This document shows, in pieces, positions 1 to 6,070 of a DNA stretch of 9,993 bases. Where the stretch lies: positions 1-9,993 of the forward strand of contig DAOTUD010000120.1 of the NCBI GenBank assembly GCA_034437275.1, given 5' to 3'. This stretch comes from TC-15 sp034437275 (GTDB lineage: Bacteria; Chloroflexota; Anaerolineae; Aggregatilineales; Aggregatilineaceae). How positions within the stretch are numbered: the first letter of the stretch is position 1; each line of letters opens with the position of its first letter. The notes under the pieces are model-generated. The model did not search any database. It saw only the letters and a list, made by a program, of their open reading frames with translations, and was not told where the DNA came from. Made by a program: the position numbers and the translations under genes.

Positions 1-540
1 ACCGCCCCCCCCCTGGAGCCGCCGCCCGCCCCCGCCGAGGAACCGCCCGGCTGGCTGGAGGAGGATCGCTGGGTGCCGGTGCCAGAGTGGGCGGACGAAG
101 CCGACGCACCCCCGGCCCGCGAGCCTGCCCCGGCCTATGACGCGGCAGGACGGCTCAACGCGCCGCAAGCCCCCGCCGCCCGCCCGCGTGACGCGACGTC
201 TGCCGCCCCACAGCGCAGCGAAAAACCGGCCCCGCGCCGCCATTCGCGCCCGCCGCGCCGCGCCGAACCGGACGCACCCGCCGCCCCGGTAGAGTCCCGG
301 CAGTTGACGCTGATCATCGAGCGTTCCGACGATTCGCACCGCGACCGCCAGCTCATCCGGCGGCTGCACGGCTTCCTGACGCAGTATCCCGGCCACGACA
401 CGTTTTGCTTCATCATGGAGGGAGGCGGCAAGCGCCGCGCGCGCCTGGACTTCCCCAACCACCCGATCGCGATCAACGACGAGATTCTGGAGTTCGCCGC
501 GCAGAAGCTCGGCGTGGAGAGTGTGGTGGTCGAGGGGTGA
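1..540 (+). CDS. dnaE: DNA polymerase III alpha subunit, C-terminal end (partial at 5' side)
   Basis: The frame is open from the first base of the window, so this is the last 179 residues of a longer protein that begins upstream. The first ~95 visible residues are a Pro/Ala/Arg-rich low-complexity linker. The last ~80 residues form a compact domain: a strand (QLTLIIERS), a charged helix (DRQLIRRLHGFLTQYPG), two strands (TFCFIMEGGG, RARLDFPN) and a helix-strand end (EILEFAAQKLGVESVVVEG). The pattern of a helix ending in YPG, then a short beta unit, then a final LG-V-V is typical of the C-terminal domain of bacterial DnaE, the catalytic subunit of the replicative polymerase. The polymerase and PHP domains are outside the window, so the identity rests on this tail alone. 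Family assignment is from recollection of Chloroflexota DnaE tails; the disordered linker is an observation. Confidence 0.75.
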   Translation, partial: TAPPLEPPPAPAEEPPGWLEEDRWVPVPEWADEADAPPAREPAPAYDAAGRLNAPQAPAARPRDATSAAPQRSEKPAPRRHSRPPRRAEPDAPAAPVESRQLTLIIERSDDSHRDRQLIRRLHGFLTQYPGHDTFCFIMEGGGKRRARLDFPNHPIAINDEILEFAAQKLGVESVVVEG

Positions 541-560
541 GGAAGACCGCCGCTTTTACT

Positions 561-675
561 GCTCCCCCTGTCCGCCCTTGAACTACGCGCGGAGAGGGGG
601 AGTTGTGTCATGTGTTTTTCCCCGCGCCCAGTGGAGGGGAGTGGGGATGCCGTCCGCCAGGCGGCGGGATGAGGG
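561..675. repeat. Intergenic hairpin-rich dispersed repeat, copy 1
   Basis: The gap between the two convergent genes holds a strong C/G-strand-biased hairpin (562-602), then TTTTTCCCCGCGCCCAGTGG and a small perfect hairpin CCGCC-A-GGCGG (654-664) ending in GATGAGGGT. The reverse complement of the element at 9864-9983 shows the same order of blocks: a CTTTTCCCC block, a GGGAGAGGGG block, a CCGCC/GGCGG hairpin and GTGAGGG. The CGCGCGGAGAGGGGG core also recurs near 9727-9742. This is therefore a degenerate copy of a repeat family found at least three more times in the window. Confidence 0.55.
562..619 (+). terminator. Hairpin plus T-run after the dnaE-like gene
   Basis: A 14-base arm CTCCCCCTGTCCGC (562-575) pairs with GCGGAGAGGGGGAG (589-602) with one mismatch, around a 13-base loop. 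A T-run follows at 615-619. It lies between two convergent genes and could end transcription of the upstream gene. The T-run is 12 bases past the stem, so it is not an ideal intrinsic terminator. The same hairpin is also part of the local repeat element. Confidence 0.45.
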
Positions 676-690
676 TATGGGCCGGCGCGC

Positions 691-1692
691 TCACGACAGG
701 CGCTTGACGTCCTCATCGACCATCAGCCGGATCATGTCCGCGAACGAGGTGCGCGGCTCCCAGCCCAGTTCGGCCTTGGCTTTGGAATAGTCCCCGCGCG
801 AGGCGGCGATCTCGGTCGGGCGCAGGAAACGCGGATCGACCGCGACGTAGTCTTCCCAGTTCAGCCCCACGTGCCCGAACGCCACATCACACAAATCGCG
901 GATGGTGTAGGCCGTGTTGGTCGCGATCACGTAATCCTGCGGCGCGTCCTGCTGGAGCATGAGCCACATCGCCTCGACGTACTCCCTGGCATAGCCCCAA
1001 TCGCGCACCGCGTCCAGGTTGCCCAGCCACAGCTTGCCCTCGCGGACCAGCGGCTCGCCCACCTCGTTGAGCGGCGGATGCGCGATGCCCTGGTGGATGC
1101 AGGCCACGCCCATCGTGACCTTGCGCGTCACGAAGTGCAGGCTGCGGCGCGGACTCTCGTGGTTGAACAGGATGCCGGCACACGCAAACATATCGTACGA
1201 TTTGCGGTAGGTCATCATCATCACATGCGCGTACTGTTTGGCCACACCGTACGGATTGTTGGCCAGGAACGGCATCGACTCGTCGACGACTTCCTGCGGC
1301 ACGCCGCCGAAAATCTCGCGACTGGTGGCCTGGTAAAAGCGTGCGTCCGGCGCGTGGCGGCGCACGGCTTCCAGCATACGCACCGACCCCAGCGCGGTGA
1401 TCTCGCCGGTGACGATCGGCTGTCGCCAACTGTCGGCGGGCACGGACTGCGCGGCAAGGTGATAGACCTCGTCGGGCTGGTGCTCGGCCACGATCATGTT
1501 GAGGTTGTCCCCGTCGATGAGATCGCCGTATTCAAGCGTGACCTTGCCGATCAGGTGGTCGATGTTGGGATAGTGGTAGTTGGTCGAGCGGCGCACCAGG
1601 CCGACGACCTTGTACCCTTTGCTGAGCAGCAGTTCGGCCAGGTACGAACCGTCCTGCCCGGTGATGCCTGTAATCAATGCGGTTTTTGCCAT
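691..1692 (-). CDS. gmd: GDP-mannose 4,6-dehydratase
   Basis: A 333-aa extended short-chain dehydratase of the Rossmann fold. It converts GDP-D-mannose to GDP-4-dehydro-6-deoxy-D-mannose, the entry step to GDP-fucose, GDP-rhamnose and related sugars for surface glycans; it is cytosolic and uses NADP. Seen: the TGITGQDGSYL dinucleotide-binding loop (residues 8-18), HLAAQS (78-83), the catalytic Tyr148-x3-Lys152 in PYGVAK, ILFNHESPRR (174-183), LGNLDAVRDWG (223-233), and VDPRFLRPTEI near the end. Glu126 of the active site is present. Where E. coli-type enzymes read Thr-Ser-Glu, this one reads Ser-Arg-Glu (124-126). There is also an insertion of about 16 residues at 203-219 before the LGNLD strand. 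The ATG at 1692 is preceded by a weak purine-rich AAAGAAAG. The gene stands alone: no fucose synthetase or glycosyltransferase gene lies beside it here. The family call is firm; the exact product of this divergent enzyme is less so. Confidence 0.9.
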   Translation of the reverse strand: MAKTALITGITGQDGSYLAELLLSKGYKVVGLVRRSTNYHYPNIDHLIGKVTLEYGDLIDGDNLNMIVAEHQPDEVYHLAAQSVPADSWRQPIVTGEITALGSVRMLEAVRRHAPDARFYQATSREIFGGVPQEVVDESMPFLANNPYGVAKQYAHVMMMTYRKSYDMFACAGILFNHESPRRSLHFVTRKVTMGVACIHQGIAHPPLNEVGEPLVREGKLWLGNLDAVRDWGYAREYVEAMWLMLQQDAPQDYVIATNTAYTIRDLCDVAFGHVGLNWEDYVAVDPRFLRPTEIAASRGDYSKAKAELGWEPRTSFADMIRLMVDEDVKRLS

Positions 1693-1736
1693 ACAAGCTT
1701 TCTTTCTGAAATCCTCAAAAGCGGGTAAGGGGCCTG

Positions 1737-1742
1737 ATTGTA
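1737..1742 (-). promoter_or_regulatory. Possible -10 element for gmd
   Basis: Read on the minus strand the bases give TACAAT, a 5/6 match to the -10 consensus, about 45 bases before the gmd start. No convincing -35 was seen at the right distance. It forms a divergent arrangement with the plus-strand -10 at 1770-1775. Confidence 0.3.
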
Positions 1743-1766
1743 GCGTTACCAGCGCGTGCAGGCCAC

Positions 1767-1775
1767 TGTTATAGT
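1767..1775 (+). promoter_or_regulatory. Extended -10 promoter for the propeller gene
   Basis: TGTTATAGT is an extended -10 (TG-n-TATAGT), 36 bases before the GTG start at 1812. No clear -35 is present, which is acceptable for extended -10 promoters. The ribosome binding site AAAGGAG follows at 1799-1805. Confidence 0.4.
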
Positions 1776-1811
1776 CTGGGTACGTTAATCAACAAGCGAA
1801 AGGAGCGCACA

Positions 1812-3173
1812 GTGAAACGTAGACGGGTATGGTTCATGATCGGAGTGGTGGCGGTGGCGCTGGTCGCCGGGGGCGTGATCGCCCAGGCGCAGGGCGACTC
1901 CGGCGGCGGGGATAATGCGGCGGCGGGCGTGATCACCTACACGCTGCCCGGTGGCGATGTGTACCGCATCGCGGCGCAGGCGGGCGCACAGCCGGAGAAC
2001 GTCTCGGCGGCGCTGGACGAACTGGCGGCGGGCGCGGACGACGAATGGCTGAACGTCTCACCGGACGGGGCGTGGCTGCTGCTCAGCACGGATCGCTTTG
2101 ACGCCGCGTGCGCGGATTGGCCGTGCCTGGCGCTGCTGCCCCGCGATCTATCGCGCGCCGAGCCGGTGGTCATCCGGAGCCAGGCACCGGTCCACGCGGC
2201 GGGCTTCAGCGCGGTGGCGTCCGGCGGCGACCTGATCGTGTACCCGGCGGGGGACGGGCCGCACGACCGCGACCTGTGGGCGCTGGTGCGCGGGAATGAC
2301 GGCTGGCAGCAGCCGCTGCTGCTGACCGGCGATTCCCCGTTCAGCTACCACAGCACCCCGGCGCTGTCGGCGGACGGGTCGCACGTGGTGTTCGACTGCG
2401 GCGACGACTCCACCGGCGCGGCGCAGACTACACTCTGCGCGGTGAACAGCGACGGCTCCGGCTTCACGACGCTGCTGGAGATGGCGGCGGATGGTGCGGC
2501 GCGGCATCACCCGGATTTCGCGCCAGACGGGAGCATCGTGTATGCGGACGACGACGGGCGCGGCGCGATGATCTGGCGGCTGGCGGATGGCGAGCGCGCC
2601 GCGATCAGCCCGGACACCAACAACGACAATTCGCCGTGTGTGCTGCCGGAGGGGCGCATCGCGTCGCTGTGGCGGGGCCACCCGGACGATCCCGACGCGC
2701 TCAAGGTCATGCAGGCTGACGGCAGCGATGCAATGCTGCTGGTGACCGGGATCGACGGGCTGGATGTTGGCTTAGGCTGTGGAGGAGCAGGCGACATGGC
2801 AGAATCAGCGGCAAACGCGGATGTAACGCAGGTGCGCGCGGTCGAGGGCACGGACGGCACATGGACGTTTTACGTCACGGTGGCGCATCCCGACACCGGC
2901 TGGGAGGATTACGCCGACGGGTGGGACGTGGTGCTGCCGGATGGCACGGTCGTCAAGCCAAACCCGGACGACCCCTTCACGCGGCTGCTGCTGCACCCCC
3001 ACGTGGACGAACAGCCCTTCACGCGCAGCCAACGCGGGATCGTGATCCCGGAGGGGGTGACGCAGGTCACGGTGCGCGCGCATGATATCGTCGCTGGCTG
3101 GGGCGGGCAAACGGTGACGGTCGACCTGGCTGCCGCGTCCGGGCCGGGCTTCACGGTCGAACGGGCGGAGTGA
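1812..3173 (+). CDS. Exported TolB/PD40-like beta-propeller protein with a fused C-terminal domain
   Basis: A 453-aa protein starting at GTG 1812, with AAAGGAG six bases upstream. Residues 1-27 are a classic signal peptide: KRRR, a hydrophobic core, then AQAQG. No lipobox Cys follows, so it is probably secreted or cell-surface. Residues ~75-325 hold PD40/WD40-like blades, with repeats of S-x-DG or P-DG followed by a beta strand: NVSPDGAWLLLST (81-93), ALSADGSHVVF (184-194), FAPDGSIVYADD (236-247). Such propellers usually bind ligands or partner proteins and have no catalytic residues. Six Cys (100, 105, 196, 209, 276, 323) could form disulfides outside the cell. Residues ~338-440 are a separate domain with DTGWEDYADGW (361-371) and LLHPHVDEQPFTRS (393-406). 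To my recollection it resembles a small stand-alone protein of ~120 aa in other bacteria, of unknown function. Codon use at the junction (2764-2830) is less GC-biased than in the flanking parts. The substrate is unknown. Confidence 0.8.
   Translation: MKRRRVWFMIGVVAVALVAGGVIAQAQGDSGGGDNAAAGVITYTLPGGDVYRIAAQAGAQPENVSAALDELAAGADDEWLNVSPDGAWLLLSTDRFDAACADWPCLALLPRDLSRAEPVVIRSQAPVHAAGFSAVASGGDLIVYPAGDGPHDRDLWALVRGNDGWQQPLLLTGDSPFSYHSTPALSADGSHVVFDCGDDSTGAAQTTLCAVNSDGSGFTTLLEMAADGAARHHPDFAPDGSIVYADDDGRGAMIWRLADGERAAISPDTNNDNSPCVLPEGRIASLWRGHPDDPDALKVMQADGSDAMLLVTGIDGLDVGLGCGGAGDMAESAANADVTQVRAVEGTDGTWTFYVTVAHPDTGWEDYADGWDVVLPDGTVVKPNPDDPFTRLLLHPHVDEQPFTRSQRGIVIPEGVTQVTVRAHDIVAGWGGQTVTVDLAAASGPGFTVERAE
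2781..2798 (+). promoter_or_regulatory. In-frame internal ribosome binding site and ATG at the domain junction
   Basis: GGAGGAG (2781-2787) sits 8 bases before an in-frame ATG (2796), codon 329 of the propeller protein. Initiation here would yield a ~125-residue protein lacking a signal peptide and comprising just the C-terminal domain. It may be a functional second start or the remnant of a once separate gene. Confidence 0.35.
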
Positions 3174-3237
3174 TCGCGCCAAACGTAAAGCCCCGGTTAG
3201 GACGCGGGTATAAGTTCGTTCGAGCCGTGCCCGGCAG

Positions 3238-3266
3238 TTGACAGCAGCCCCCTGGCCGCCTATACT
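3238..3266 (+). promoter_or_regulatory. Near-consensus sigma-70-type promoter
   Basis: TTGACA (3238-3243), a 17-base spacer and TATACT (3261-3266) form the strongest promoter in the window. Transcription would start at about 3273, inside the SOS palindrome at 3273-3284, and read into the leader ORF and the LexA-like gene. Confidence 0.85.
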
Positions 3267-3272
3267 GGACAC

Positions 3273-3284
3273 GAACATATGTTC
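3273..3284. promoter_or_regulatory. LexA/SOS box (perfect palindrome)
   Basis: GAACATATGTTC is a perfect 12-base palindrome matching the Gram-positive-type LexA operator (GAAC-N4-GTTC; Bacillus consensus CGAAC-N4-GTTCG). It starts six bases after the -10, over the expected transcription start, so bound LexA would block initiation. It predicts DNA-damage induction of the downstream cistrons, or autoregulation by the LexA-like protein they encode. Confidence 0.85.
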
Positions 3285-3303
3285 TAGTAAAAGGGGTGTT
3301 GTG

Positions 3304-3366
3304 ATGAACCTGTGGACAGCAGCCGCCCGGCGCGTGGGGTGCCGGGGGCCGGAGGTGGCGTCATGA
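3304..3366 (+). CDS. Short leader ORF (20 aa), translationally coupled
   Basis: An ATG at 3304, with AAGGGGTG (3291-3298) five bases upstream, opens a 20-codon frame whose TGA (3364-3366) overlaps the ATG (3363-3365) of the next gene as ATGA. It is the first ORF on the SOS-promoter transcript. The peptide begins MNLWTAAARR, is basic, and resembles no known protein I can name. The overlap suggests translational coupling: ribosomes finishing the leader restart on the regulator. The evidence is the ribosome binding site, the ATGA overlap and its position right after the promoter; composition alone does not prove it is translated. Confidence 0.4.
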   Translation: MNLWTAAARRVGCRGPEVAS

Positions 3367-3593
3367 ACAACGACGACTCCTCCCGCGAAGCAATCTTCCA
3401 GTACATCGTCAAGTTCAAGCGCGAGCACGATGGCCTGTCGCCCTCGGTCCCGGAGATCGCCGCCGCGTGCCTGATCGGCGAGCCGACGGTCCGCTACCAT
3501 CTGCTGAAGCTCGAGGCCGCAGGCCGCATCATCAGCGAGGGGCGGCGCGGCTTGCAGGTGCGCGGGGGCGCGTGGGATTTCGACGAGGTGTGA
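3363..3593 (+). CDS. LexA-type winged-helix DNA-binding protein lacking the peptidase domain
   Basis: A 76-aa protein. Residues 8-66 match the LexA N-terminal DNA-binding domain layout: a first helix (AIFQYIVKFKREHDG), P-S-x-x-EIA (28-33), a recognition helix TVRYHLLKLEAAGRI (42-56) and a beta wing (GRRGLQVRG). It ends soon after, with no S24 self-cleavage domain, so it cannot be inactivated by RecA-stimulated autocleavage. It probably binds DNA as a small repressor or competitor. The ATG at 3363 is chosen because GGAGGT (3351-3356) lies six bases upstream; a longer in-frame GTG start at 3312 has no such site. Transcription comes from a promoter covered by a perfect SOS box, so it is either an SOS-induced gene or binds its own operator. 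Full-length LexA is about 200-240 aa; here a clean terminator follows, so the shortness does not look like recent truncation. Confidence 0.8.
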   Translation: MNNDDSSREAIFQYIVKFKREHDGLSPSVPEIAAACLIGEPTVRYHLLKLEAAGRIISEGRRGLQVRGGAWDFDEV

Positions 3594-3599
3594 AACAAG

Positions 3600-3638
3600 C
3601 CGGGGACGCCGCACGATGCGACGTCCCCGGGTGTTTTT
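3600..3638 (+). terminator. Intrinsic terminator after the LexA-like gene
   Basis: CCGGGGACG (3600-3608) pairs perfectly with CGTCCCCGG (3622-3630), 9 bp with a 13-base loop, followed by GTGTTTTTA with a T-run at 3634-3638. It begins 6 bases after the stop codon and sits between convergent genes, so it may also stop the opposite transcript, though that side lacks a clean T-run. Confidence 0.85.
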
Positions 3639-3656
3639 ACCGCGTAACCGGTGGGG

Positions 3657-4673
3657 CTACATGCCCATGTCGCCCACGCCGCCGACCGCGTCGCCAACGC
3701 CCTCAAGCTCCATCCCGAGTTCGTCGAGCGGCATGTAGTTGGCGGGGACTGGCGGCTCAACCGGCAGGTTGAAGTCGGCCAGGTCGGACTCAAAGTACAA
3801 TCTGCCATTGATCACGCCGGCATCCGGATCGAACATCGTCGTATCCAGCGACAGGACCGCGTCAATCACCAGGCGGTGCACGTAGTTATCGTCCAGGCCG
3901 ATCCACTGGTCGACCGCGATCTGGCTGTCCTTCAACAACGGGACCAACAGCCCGCCCAACAGCGCCAGTTCTTCCGGCTGGATGGCCATATCGTCGCCAG
4001 CGCCCTCGCTGAGCAAGGCTCCCACGTCCGGCGATTGCAGCACCGCCAGCAGCAGCTCGATCACGTTCACATCGGTGCTGAAGCTGGCCGCCGTCTGGCC
4101 CATCACGTCGCCATCCGCGCCGCGCGTGGTGGTGATCGCTTTGCTTAGGTCGAGGCCGAAGTCGTCCGGGGAAACGCCGCCGGACAACATGCCCTGTAGC
4201 TCGGCCACGTCGCCGGTGTCCATGTCGCCCTCAGCCAGCTCGCCGCCGTACCATTCGCCTTCCCAGTTGACGTACAGCATATTGCCGGTGATGATGATCT
4301 CGGCGCTGCCGGAGTCATCCATGTCCGCCCCGCTGACCGACGCCTGGTCGATCTTCAGGTGCAGGACTTGCCCGGCCAGCGGATCGGTGGGGTCGATGTC
4401 GGTGGTGAAGGCAAACGCCGCAGTGCCGCTGGCGCTGAAGTCCACGCGTTCATCGCCGGTATCGAGCATGGCGTCGATGCTCCAGGCGGGCACGCTGAAC
4501 GACGTGACGCCGGCCATCGCGTCGGACGCGCCGAGCACGATCTGGCAGTCCGCGTCGCTGAGGCCCTGGCACAGGATCTCATCGTCGCCCTGCGCCTGCG
4601 CGCTCAGCACGGGGGTGAGCGCCATCGCGGTAACGAGCAAGGTTAAGGTTAGAAAACGTAGCAGGTGTTTCAT
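3657..4673 (-). CDS. Secreted acidic protein, LppX/LolA-like fold suspected
   Basis: A 338-aa protein. Residues 1-28 are a signal peptide (KHLLR, then a hydrophobic core, then SAQAQG) without a lipobox, so it is predicted to be exported and soluble. The mature protein is strongly acidic (many Asp/Glu, few Lys/Arg). Cys35 and Cys43 could form a disulfide. The layout is: an opening helix with a Ser-rich stretch (ASDAMAGVTSFS, 49-60), strands alternating with GxxxF/Y turns, then GNMLYVNWEGEWY (130-142), and a late pair of long strands around NYVHRLVIDAVLSL and GRLYFESDLADFNLPV. This 'measure a substrate, give its mean change' pattern is seen in LppX/LprG- and LolA-like proteins that hold lipids in a half-barrel. 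That is an inference from pattern only. The ATG has AAGGAG at 4680-4685 (minus strand). It ends in a Gly/Met-rich tail (VGGVGDMGM). Confidence 0.65.
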   Translation of the reverse strand: MKHLLRFLTLTLLVTAMALTPVLSAQAQGDDEILCQGLSDADCQIVLGASDAMAGVTSFSVPAWSIDAMLDTGDERVDFSASGTAAFAFTTDIDPTDPLAGQVLHLKIDQASVSGADMDDSGSAEIIITGNMLYVNWEGEWYGGELAEGDMDTGDVAELQGMLSGGVSPDDFGLDLSKAITTTRGADGDVMGQTAASFSTDVNVIELLLAVLQSPDVGALLSEGAGDDMAIQPEELALLGGLLVPLLKDSQIAVDQWIGLDDNYVHRLVIDAVLSLDTTMFDPDAGVINGRLYFESDLADFNLPVEPPVPANYMPLDELGMELEGVGDAVGGVGDMGM

Positions 4674-4806
4674 GTATCGCTCCTTGTATATTGTGAGTAT
4701 CTACGGATAGTGAGTTGCTACGTTGCGATCATAATAACATTGGGGGGAATTTCGCCACATTTCCCCCTGGGGCCAGGCCCTATGTACACGACGGTTCGCG
4801 GTTGCA

Positions 4807-4859
4807 GGCCCTCACCCCCTCCCGCTCTCCTCGCTTCATCATACAAGGGGAAAAGGGCC
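4807..4859. repeat. Degenerate copy of the intergenic hairpin repeat
   Basis: GGCCCT (4807-4812) and AGGGCC (4854-4859) bracket a C-rich left half containing CCCTCACCCCCTCCCGCTCTCC and a right half with ACAAGGGGAAAAGGG. The left block matches the start of the element at 9864 (CCCTCACCCCTCC), and the AGGGGAAAAG block recurs at about 9915-9925. It is shorter and more decayed than the copies at the end of the window. The rest of the gap 4686-4940 shows nothing else that I can assign. Confidence 0.45.
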
Positions 4860-4940
4860 GCCATTGGTTAAAAACCTACCTCGGTGAGCCTCCCTCCGCC
4901 CGCCCAGCCAGACACGACAGGTTACCTCCAGCAGGGGCCG

Positions 4941-4970
4941 ATAACATCCGGTGGGGCACTGCGGTATAAT
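4941..4970 (+). promoter_or_regulatory. Promoter of the EamA transporter gene
   Basis: A perfect TATAAT (4965-4970) is preceded, with an 18-base spacer, by ATAACA (4941-4946), 4/6 to the -35 consensus. Transcription would begin near 4977. This rules out start codons before that point for the transporter, including the in-frame GTG at 4884. Confidence 0.6.
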
Positions 4971-5006
4971 CAGGGGACAGGCTTATACAGACAGGACACA
5001 ACCACC

Positions 5007-5975
5007 TTGCTGCAATTTTTCACATCCGCCGACCACCAACGACGCGCCGATATCGGCATGTCGATCATCATCTTCATCTGGGGCTTTCACTTCATCGTGC
5101 TCAAGGACGGGCTGAACGACCTCGCCCCGCTGACCTACAACGCGATCCGCTTCACCCTCGGCATGCCGCTTATGATCGGCGTGGCGCTCCTCAACCGGGA
5201 CCTGCTGCGGATTACGTGGCGCGATTTTGGTGTGCTGCTGGTGTTGGGGATCATCGGCTCGGTGCTGTACCAGGCGCTGCTGCTCAACGGGCTGAACTAC
5301 ACCACCTCAACCAACAGCGCGCTGCTCAACGCGACCATGCCGACCTGGGTGGCGGTGATCAGCCTGATTTTCGGCATGATCATCATCCACCGGCGGCTGG
5401 TGACGGGCATCGTCATCACGCTGGCGGGGGTGGTGCTGGTGGTGCTGGGCAAGTCCGGCGCGGAACTGGCCATCTCCGCCGATGACCTGCTGGGCAGCGG
5501 GCTGGTGCTGGGGGCGGCGGTGGTGCTGGCGACCAACAATATCCTCAAGAAACCGGTGGTGGACCGGTTGGGTTCGCTGCGCGTGGCGGTGTGGATGTAC
5601 TGGTTCACGGCGCTGGGCATGGTGGTGCTGGCGCTGCCGGACCTGGTCACGCTGCGCCCGGCGAGCTTCCCGACCGGCGTGCTGCCCAACCTGCTCTACA
5701 GCGGGATGCTGGCAGGCGTGGGCGGTTTCCTGACGTTCAACTTCGCCATCGGCGCGCTCGGCCCGACGCGCGCCTCGACCTATTTCAACTTCACGCCCGT
5801 GATCGCGGCCTTCGCCGGGATCATGGTGCTGGGCGAGCCGCTGACCGTCCCGCTGCTGTCCGGCGGGGCGCTGACGCTGCTGGGCGTGCTCACTGTGCGC
5901 CAGAACATCTTCACGCGACGCCCGCCGCCCCCCGCTCCCGGCGACCAGCCCGCCCCGGAACGGGCTGCGCGCTGA
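5007..5975 (+). CDS. EamA/DMT-superfamily inner-membrane transporter
   Basis: About 322 residues from TTG 5007. This is a drug/metabolite transporter with two tandem EamA domains of about five TM helices each (10 TM). Seen: helix 1 with the typical IFIWGFHFIVLKDGL, then APLTYNAIRFTLGMPLM, then Y-T-T-S-T-N-S-A-L-L-N-A-T-M-P before helix 4. In the second half, LGALGPTRAS-type residues (AIGALGPTRASTYFNFTPVIAAFAGIMVLGEPL) mark the second conserved EamA signature. The C-terminal tail is Pro-rich and cytosolic (RRPPPPAPGDQPAPERAAR). Substrate cannot be told from sequence; family members export amino acids, nucleosides or other metabolites. The start is uncertain: TTG 5007 has only AGGA at 4992-4995 (11 bases away), while ATG 5058 has no ribosome binding site and would cut into the first helix. 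The upstream GTG at 4884 lies before the promoter. Confidence 0.85.
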   Translation: MLQFFTSADHQRRADIGMSIIIFIWGFHFIVLKDGLNDLAPLTYNAIRFTLGMPLMIGVALLNRDLLRITWRDFGVLLVLGIIGSVLYQALLLNGLNYTTSTNSALLNATMPTWVAVISLIFGMIIIHRRLVTGIVITLAGVVLVVLGKSGAELAISADDLLGSGLVLGAAVVLATNNILKKPVVDRLGSLRVAVWMYWFTALGMVVLALPDLVTLRPASFPTGVLPNLLYSGMLAGVGGFLTFNFAIGALGPTRASTYFNFTPVIAAFAGIMVLGEPLTVPLLSGGALTLLGVLTVRQNIFTRRPPPPAPGDQPAPERAAR

Positions 5976-6024
5976 GACGGTCGAGATCGGCTTCACGGCG
6001 CAGTCCCCCCAACCCAACCGTTTC

Positions 6025-6033
6025 TGCTACGAT
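6025..6033 (+). promoter_or_regulatory. Possible extended -10 for the FAD oxidoreductase gene
   Basis: TGCTACGAT resembles an extended -10 (TG-n-TATAAT, 4/6 in the hexamer), about 38 bases before the ATG at 6071. No -35 was seen. Alternatively the gene is cotranscribed with the transporter, whose stop is 95 bases upstream with no terminator between them. Confidence 0.3.
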
Positions 6034-6070
6034 CTGCGCGATAGTTAAGTGCAGCACTAAAGGAGCAGAC

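Noticed and set aside
3174..3237. A terminator after the propeller gene.
   Set aside because: Only short, mismatched G/C pairings are present and no T-run; nothing convincing.
4884..5006. An in-frame GTG at 4884 that would lengthen the EamA transporter by 41 residues.
   Set aside because: It lies before the TATAAT promoter, has no ribosome binding site, and the added residues are low-complexity and unlike the family's N-terminus.
5591..6070. A frame continuous with the FAD oxidoreductase that reaches back through the transporter gene.
   Set aside because: The extension is an Arg/Ala-rich shadow of the transporter; the real start is ATG 6071 with AAAGGAG and a GxGxxG motif at the very N-terminus.
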